The notes beneath the pieces were generated by a model. That model saw only the letters and a program-made list of their open reading frames with translations, ran no database searches and was not told the DNA's origin. A DNA stretch of 64,000 bases from Codonopsis lanceolata. Lineage: Eukaryota > Streptophyta > Magnoliopsida > Asterales > Campanulaceae. The DNA is taken from the NCBI GenBank assembly GCA_013146195.2, contig CM028382.1, positions 117,441,023 through 117,505,022 of the forward strand, given 5' to 3'. The position numbers and the translations under genes were made by a program. Shown here one piece after another: positions 57,641 to 64,000 of this stretch (its first letter is position 1; every line of letters starts with the position of its first letter).

Positions 57641-58538
57641 TGAGTCAATGTGATTGCCAATGTTGCAGTGATTGTTGCAACAATGGCAATGACAATGAGA
57701 ACAGAAAATAATATCAAAAACAGTAGCAGCGGAAGATTGTGTAAAACACAGTTTTCAAACATAGAATTGTAAACAGGTTTTAACCAAAACAATCTACAAG
57801 TTTAGTACTTGTAGACCAAGCCTCAAGGCCACACAATTTTTACTAAAATCAATAACGTTTTTCAACAAATAACTAACAAAAATTCTCACAAGATAAAGTA
57901 TCTTGGAGAACCAAAAATCTCACATAAACAACTAAACCAAACGTGGGAAGAAAGACAGAATCAGCTTCCAAATGAAAAGAAAAACTGGAAGCACAAAGAT
58001 CAGATCTTCAGGAAGGACAATGTTGCATTCTCAGAAGTTTCAAACGGCTGCTGTGCAACTGGAAGAACAGCTTCAGCACAACGGCAAGATTGCTCTCAGT
58101 TTATAGCTTTTTATCTTCTCTCTTTCAGGCTTACTCCCCAAGCGCACCACTGCTCGACATCCAGCCCTTATTATATAGACAATGTTCCCTGCAAGAACAC
58201 GACAAAACAGACATCCATTCCTACTAGGAAAGAGATTAGCTATCAAAAATGCAAGATTACCTTTCCTAACAAAACCATGATACTAAGAATAAAATAATTA
58301 GCTTACTTGCAAAGATTTAGTTACCAAACATGTATAGCCAAAATCTCCAAAATCTTTTTGAAAGATTTTCCTAAAAAAAACAAAAACAAAAAAAACAAAC
58401 AAACAAACAAACCAATCTACCAAAAGTATTCTAAACAAAATCTAACACCTAAATAACCATTGACTAAATTAAGATCCTTCTTTGACCAAGAAAGGTGAAA
58501 ACAAGATAAAAATAGGCTTTGCCTATTTTACCCTTACA
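57640..58538 (-). repeat. 3' LTR of Sirevirus-like element 2
   Basis: Read on the minus strand it begins TGTAAGGGTAAAATAGG at 58538 right after the polypurine tract. A TATA-like CTATATAATAAGG lies near 58170. Length about 0.9 kb. The far border, in the Harbinger transposase, is uncertain by some tens of bases because the partner LTR is not visible. Confidence 0.75.
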
Positions 58539-58552
58539 ATCACCCCCTTTGT
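58539..58552 (-). promoter_or_regulatory. Polypurine tract, Sirevirus-like element 2
   Basis: Minus-strand ACAAAGGGGGTGAT directly before TGTAAG of the LTR. Confidence 0.8.
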
Positions 58553-58786
58553 TGAGCATTCTTGGTCAAATCCTGAATATCCAAAGATGTCCTGCAAGAA
58601 GTTAACAATGACAAGCACCCCCTGAAAATGATATCATAATACACCATAGGGAACATGTTTATAACTACTTATTACAGGCCAAAAAAGAGTTCCAGAATTT
58701 CCAATCATCACAGGTCTACAATGACAGAACCAAATGTAACAAATGTTCAGAATAACCCATGAGAACAACCAATACCAACACCAGGA

Positions 58787-60787
58787 TTACATAGGATCAG
58801 CTTCAGCACTATGAGGAGGAACAACTTCAGGAACTCTTGCTTCAGGAACTCTTGCAGGAACTCTTGCAGAGGTAGCAGCTTCACTTTCACCCCCTATTTG
58901 ACCAGAATGAAGTTCCAGCCAAGTAGTGTATTGAGCAGCCAAAGAGGAGAGAACAGAAGACTGGGCAGAGAGAATGGCCAACTGAGCCTGAACCATGTGC
59001 AGCTGTTCTTTGACAAAGGCAACAGAAATGGGGGCAGTGGGAGGTGCAAGCAGGGTAGATGTTCCAACAGACGATGCAACAATGGGTGGAACCTGAACTG
59101 AGGGAGAGGCAGTTGGATGTGAGGTGCTAGGTCCAGAAGATGCAGGATCAGATGAAGAAAAAAGGGGCAAATTGACAACTCTATCACCCCTTAATAGTTT
59201 GGCAGAGAACTGGAGGGGTTCAAGAAGAGGTGATAAACGTATGGAGGGGAAAGGTTTGTAGCCCTGGGACACAAGTATTTTATAAATGAGGGAAGGAAAG
59301 ATGAGAGACCTTTTGTCTCCTCCAGTTTCTGTCATGGAAGAAATCTTTCTAAACACATAATACCCAAAGTCAAAAGAGGCCTTAGTCCCAATGAGATAAA
59401 AGACCTTGGCATGTTCTTCTGTGATGACATTTGAATTGGTGGAGGGGGACCAATTTGCACAACAAATTTTGTGAAGAAATGCATAGAGGGATGAGAGCTG
59501 TGAGGTGCTAAGAGAAGTTCCTTTAACAGGCCACTTAGAGAATTTGCCACCTGTCAATTCAACTACACAAGAGTCTAGGTCTAGGAGAAAATCAAAATTG
59601 CCAGATGCCGGTGTGTGAAGGATTGAATTAATGATTGAGGGAGAAAATGTATACCACTTCCCTCTCACAAATACTTTATCGAAGCTAGCATCAGATGGAG
59701 CACAAATACGCTTCTCAATGTTTGCATAAAATTCATGGATCAATTCCCTAAAGTATGGTGCAGCTAGTGAAATGGTGTCCATAAGTCCTCTATCAGTAAA
59801 GAAGGATGTGAGATTATATGATTGCAACAATGAGGGCACAACATTTCTTTCATCAATAATATTCCTAGAAATATTATATCTAGAAGAAGCAGCCTTGGAG
59901 ATAAATTTTGAAGAGAAGGGAGTACCCAATGGTTTTGAACGTTTGAATGTTGCAACAATGGGTGCAACATTGGAGCTGGCAAGACGGCTTCTGGTGAAAC
60001 GCACATGTATATCTTCAGAGTCTTCACTATCTTCAGGAGACCCCTCTTTTCCTTCGAAGTTCTTATCAGAACTATCGTCAAATTCGGAAGAACTGGTTTG
60101 ACTTGGCATAGCCTCTGGCTGAGGCGATTGAGACGGACCGGATGGAGAAGAAAACGACTGCTTCAATTTGACTAAATTTGCAGTCACAGCAGCATCTTCA
60201 TCAGAGATTGTAATGTCATCGCTGGAGGCAGGGGGAAACTTACGTCCACAGCCGGTGATTTTCTCGGTGGAGGAGATGAGTCGAACACAACCTCGAGGCG
60301 AGGGAATAGGATAATCATCATCTTGAATGTCATCCCGAACATGAGAGGGTGTAGGAGATGCCGTGGCGAGATGGCTCTTGAACGGGGGGAATAGAGCCGA
60401 CTGGAGGAACAAAATCCATATCATCCGAATCGCTTTCAATTTCAACAGATTCTTTAAAAAATCCTGGCCCAACCTTGTTTTTCTTTGCCACTTGTACATC
60501 GGCTACAGATGGATATTCTCATAGTTGGCCGGAATTCCTCGTTGTCGTTTTGATCGTCGTGTGCTAGGGTTACCGATTTTTGGTAACCCAGATAAATCCC
60601 CTGGATTATCGACGTCAATTTCATTCCCCTTTTCGCCCGGAAGAATCACTGTAAGAGGTTCGGGGAATGATTGAAAAACTACCATTGCCGTAGTAGGATT
60701 TTCAGGAGAGGAATTAGGGCTGATTGTAGTTTCGATTGTTGCAACAGCAGGTCTTGAGAATTTGGGGTTCGATGAAGAGGAAGCCAT
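58787..60787 (-). pseudogene. Envelope-like gene of Sirevirus element 2, nearly intact
   Basis: Minus strand, start MASSSSNPKFSRP at 60787-60785 (a longer frame starts at 60940). Order: serine/proline-rich N-terminus with a basic STRRSKRQRG patch; an acidic linker (SSDKNFEGKEGSPEDSEDSE); a folded middle with FTDRGLMDTISL, ELIHEFYANI, VFVRGKWYTFSPSIINSIL and LDSCVVELTGGKFS, the putative plant transposon protein domain; then a proline/serine-rich tail and a coiled coil (VKEQLHMVQAQLAILSAQSS). A stop at 60503-60505 interrupts it. Between about 60505 and 60380 the better protein-like sequence (VGPGFFKESVEIESDSDDMD) is in another frame, so two compensating frame changes are likely. No signal peptide or clear membrane span. 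Same position as the third gene of element 1 but little similarity. Confidence 0.75.
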
Positions 60788-60940
60788 TTGAGGATGATAG
60801 GTGGAGTATGGATGAAGGGAACAAGACGAGATTGAATTTTTGGATGATGATGGAGGACTGTGTAAATCGCCGGAGAATGAGAGAGAAAGCCTTTGAGCAG
60901 TGTCCTGTGTTTCTGCAAGAATAAACACTAATCCTTCCAC

Positions 60941-62137
60941 TAATTCAAATTAGCCGTTGATTTATTAAATGAGAGAAGGTGAGGAGACCCAAGATCACAA
61001 AATCAAATTTCAAAATGTGGATAAAAATTCAAATGCTAACTGTCTGATAGAATTAAGATAAAAATCTGCTATTATGAACATGAGAGATATGTGGGGAGAA
61101 ATTCACAATCTGATTTCAAAAACATTTTGAATTTATCAAGTATTTTAAGAGTACACAAACCATACTTAACCAAGATTGAAACCACACAAGTTTGCCAAAA
61201 ACAGACTATAAAACCAGTTCAAATTCTCATGAAGAACACAACAGATTAGACAACCACATAGAATATTGACTTTGTGAACTAGCAAAAAAAAACATGCACC
61301 GATTGAAGACGTAACCTTTGGAGGCTGATATTCAACAACTAGATGACCTAGAAAGCATGCCTAAAATATGCAGAAGAGATAATCAAAGGAAAGAATGCAA
61401 ACACACACATGTGATATGTCTAGATCATCTTAATGCAGTTCCCGATGTTGCAGCAATGGAAAACACATTCGCCAAAAAAATGTGATTTTACGTTCAAATT
61501 CTCATTTTTCTTTCACCAAATTAACACAACTACTCCCATAAACATCATAGGTACTTTATTTCCCTATGAGAATAGCTTTACTTTATTTCAAGCTAATTTG
61601 ACAGACACCACTAGGAACCTTTCACACTATTTACCAAGAGTAGCAACTTTACTTATTGATCAACCCATGAAATTCGAGAATTCATAGTCCCAAAAGAAAG
61701 ATGCCACAACCTTGTTCATAGGTAGCTCTTTTCCGTTAGGTAGCTTTCACACTTTGTCAATTAAAAGGAGTCAATTTAGTCAAGATCAACCCATGCAAGT
61801 CTAAACTTCATAGTACATTGACAAATTGCAGCATCCAGAAAATTTCAAAAGGTAGCTCTTTCCTTTGTGGTTTGAAAGAAAATTTCCAATGTTAATACAA
61901 CTTCATTGGGAGAGGGTGAAAAGAATTTGAGCAATAAGATCACAAAACATTCTTGAATGTATCACCAAGACAATCAAACAAGGTACTAAAAACATACAGA
62001 GTGAAACTAGTGTGCCCCCCTAAAGTACAATGCAATATGCCTAAATTTTTTTTTAAGTGAGGGATTACATGGCACACATACCGAGAGATTTCCTAAGATT
62101 TATGAATCTCTCAAAATCTAGACTCTTAGTAAAAATA
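60941..62137 (-). other. Spacer between pol and envelope-like gene, element 2
   Basis: No coding similarity seen on either strand. AT-rich with the frame at 61433-61687 (+) having no recognisable domain. Confidence 0.5.
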
Positions 62138-63932
62138 TCACCAATTGGTTTTCTCTTTCACATGTTCAATGCAAACAATGCCTTGTTCAACTAAGTCTCT
62201 AATAAAATGGTGTCTTATATCTATGTGCTTTGTTCTTGAGTGTTGAACATGATTTTTAGCAATGCTTATCGCACTTGTGTTGTCACAATACATGGTTAAG
62301 ATATCACTGTGCAAACCATAATCTTTGATCATTTGTTTCATCCACAAAGTTGTGTACATCCACTACCGCCAGCCTATATATTCGATTCACTGTTGATAGG
62401 GCTACACAATTTTGTTTCTTGCTAAACCATGAAATCGATTGTTTCCTAGATAAAAACATCCACCGATGTACTTCTCATGTCATCAACACCGCCAACAAGA
62501 TCACTAAACCAACAAGATTGGTATTCGTGTGTTTAGTATACCACAAACCCATGCCATGCCAAAGGTCTCACCAACATATCGAATTATTCTTTTAACACTT
62601 TCAGTGAGAAACTTTGGGGTTTGCTTGATACCTAGCACACAAACACACACCGTACATGATATCCGGACGGGTGGCGCTTAAATACAAAGAAACTTCCAAT
62701 CATACTTCTATATAGGGTAGGTCAACACTTTCGCATTTTTCATCTCTATTAAGTTTATCTGATGTACCCATGTGGGGTTTTCTTATGTTTTCCATTCTCA
62801 AGATCGAATTTCTTCACCAAGTTCAGAGAATACTTGGCTTGAGAAATGAACATCCCTTCATGTGATTGTTTGATCTGAATTCCTAGAAAATATGTCAACT
62901 CCCCTACCATGCTCATTTCAAAAGTGGAAGTCATGCAATTTACAAACTCTTTTTCCAAGGATTTGGAGGTGGATCCAAACACAATATCATCAACATAAAT
63001 TTGAGCAATCAAAATATGTTTATCTTGTTTTTGAATAAACAAGGTTTTATCCACCTCTCCCTTCTAAACCCACTTTGTAAAAGGAGATCTGTAAGCCTAC
63101 CATACCAAGCTCTAGGAGCTTGTTTGAGTCCATACAAAGCCTTTTTCAATTTAAACACATGATTGGGTTTATGGGGGTCCTCAAACCCTTTTGGTTGTTC
63201 AACGAAAACTTCTTCTTCAAGAATTACATTTAAGAATGCACTATTCACATCCATTTGTTGAAGAGTTATGTCAAGAAAACATGCAATTGCAAGAAGCAGA
63301 CGAATAGACTCAATACGGGCTACAGGCGCAAAGGTTTCATCAAAATCCACCCCTCAACTCTGTATACCCTCGAGCTACAAGTCTAGCTTTATTTCTTATT
63401 ATTTCTCCCACTTCATTTGTTTTGTTTTTGAAAATCCATTTTGTTCCAATAACATTTATTGAAGTGGGTCTGGGAACTAGATACCAAACATCATTTTTTG
63501 TGAATTGATCTACTTCCTCTTGCATGACATTTATCCAGCTTTCATCCTTGAGAGCCTCTTGCACATTTTTAGGTTCAATAGAGGAAACAAAACATGAGGC
63601 ATGTATTTCATCAAATTCAAGAGTGGACATGCATGCAAGTTTCTTGTAATCCACTTTACCTTTCTTCCTTGTTGACACACCATCCTGTACATTACCTATA
63701 ATTTGAGTGAGAGGATGGTTCTTCTGGATCTTGCTTGGAATGTCAATTTCCCTGCTCGCTTGACTGATCGACTATTTTCCTGATTTGAATCAGTTCCAGC
63801 AGCTTCATCTTCTGCCAGTTCTTTGTTCAATGTGTCTTCCGATGTTGCTGCGTTCGGAAGCACATTGGGTGACACATCCTGAATTTCTTCACCTGAACCG
63901 CCAGAATCTGCTGTATCTGTCTGCATGCTCAC
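62138..63932 (-). pseudogene. Copia reverse transcriptase/RNase H, element 2, broken
   Basis: Minus strand. Serine/glutamate-rich linker after integrase (63932-63696), then reverse transcriptase with ALKDESWINVMQEEVDQF and GTKWIFKNKTNE, a frame change near 63345, DFDETFAPVARIESIR, LYGLKQAPRAWYGRL, a frame change near 63050 and the catalytic YVDDIVFGS with MVGELTYFLGIQIKQS. RNase H (62755-62138) is largely unreadable until YCDNTSAISIAKN and KHIDIRHHFIRD. Typical Sirevirus/Copia order. Decayed more than element 1. Confidence 0.9.
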
Positions 63933-64000
63933 TGGATTTCTGGATTCAGCTTTTGTTTCTGGGACAAAATCTCCAAAATCTAAAATCCCTGAAACATCTT

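Larger units (their letters stand above)
57640..64000 (-). mobile_element. Second Sirevirus-like Copia element (minus), cut by the window edge
   Basis: On the minus strand from the right edge: pol (63932-62138), spacer, envelope-like gene (60787-58787), polypurine tract (58539-58552) and 3' LTR (58538 to about 57640). The 5' LTR, gag and integrase lie outside the window. Different family from element 1: the LTR, envelope-like protein and reverse transcriptase wording are clearly different. Confidence 0.88.

Noticed and set aside
58787..60499. 570-residue host gene on the minus strand
   Set aside because: Its place between Copia pol and a polypurine tract plus LTR, and its domain wording, mark it as the envelope-like third gene of a Sirevirus.

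Overview
The window is nuclear DNA of a eudicot plant. Its protein genes are split by GT-AG introns, and three match plant families: a GT8 galacturonosyltransferase, the photosystem II subunit PsbW and an organellar glutathione reductase. The rest is a dense, nested set of plant transposable elements. I saw no rRNA, tRNA, CRISPR or bacterial feature. An inverted-repeat motif near 28.8 and 30.5 kb resembles repeats I remember from Lamiales or Caryophyllales, but that is too weak to name the organism.

Layout. 1-6235: the 3' part of a GAUT gene (+), with an inverted-repeat element in one intron. 7068-7577: psbW (+), intact, two exons. 7.9-9.5 kb: AT-rich repeat. 9508 to about 19462: a CACTA-like element with inverted subterminal repeats. 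It carries broken pieces of host genes (GAPDH, a cinnamoyl-CoA-reductase-like gene, unidentified exons, a lysine/serine-rich repeat protein) and a solo LTR with a perfect target duplication (17530-18817). 20457-26293: a non-autonomous LTR retrotransposon (minus) with 462-bp LTRs, no pol, and four different tandem arrays. 26.3-31.8 kb: a mosaic of AT-rich repeat, a broken MULE transposase, a GTCAC-type degenerate repeat, a 666-bp hAT element with a perfect 8-bp duplication and a 1.27-kb element with about 170-bp inverted ends. About 31872-44875: a foldback element (about 0.9 kb) split by a complete but decayed 12.1-kb Sirevirus-like Copia element (32492-44572, target duplication GAGGC). 44957-52129: an intact ten-exon glutathione reductase gene (+). 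52.1-57.1 kb: intergenic DNA with a hAT element, a LINE end and small inverted-repeat elements. 56715 to about 57640: a Harbinger element whose transposase is broken and interrupted by a second Sirevirus-like element (minus) that runs off the right edge.

How the parts relate. The three host genes are not an operon and serve separate functions: pectin or other wall glycan synthesis, photosystem II stability, and plastid/mitochondrial glutathione reduction. The clearest functional question is at the glutathione reductase gene. The foldback element ends about 80 bp before its start codon and the Sirevirus 3' LTR about 385 bp before it, so its promoter must lie in or have been rebuilt from mobile DNA. 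The second point of interest is the CACTA-like element that has collected several unrelated host gene fragments, introns included.
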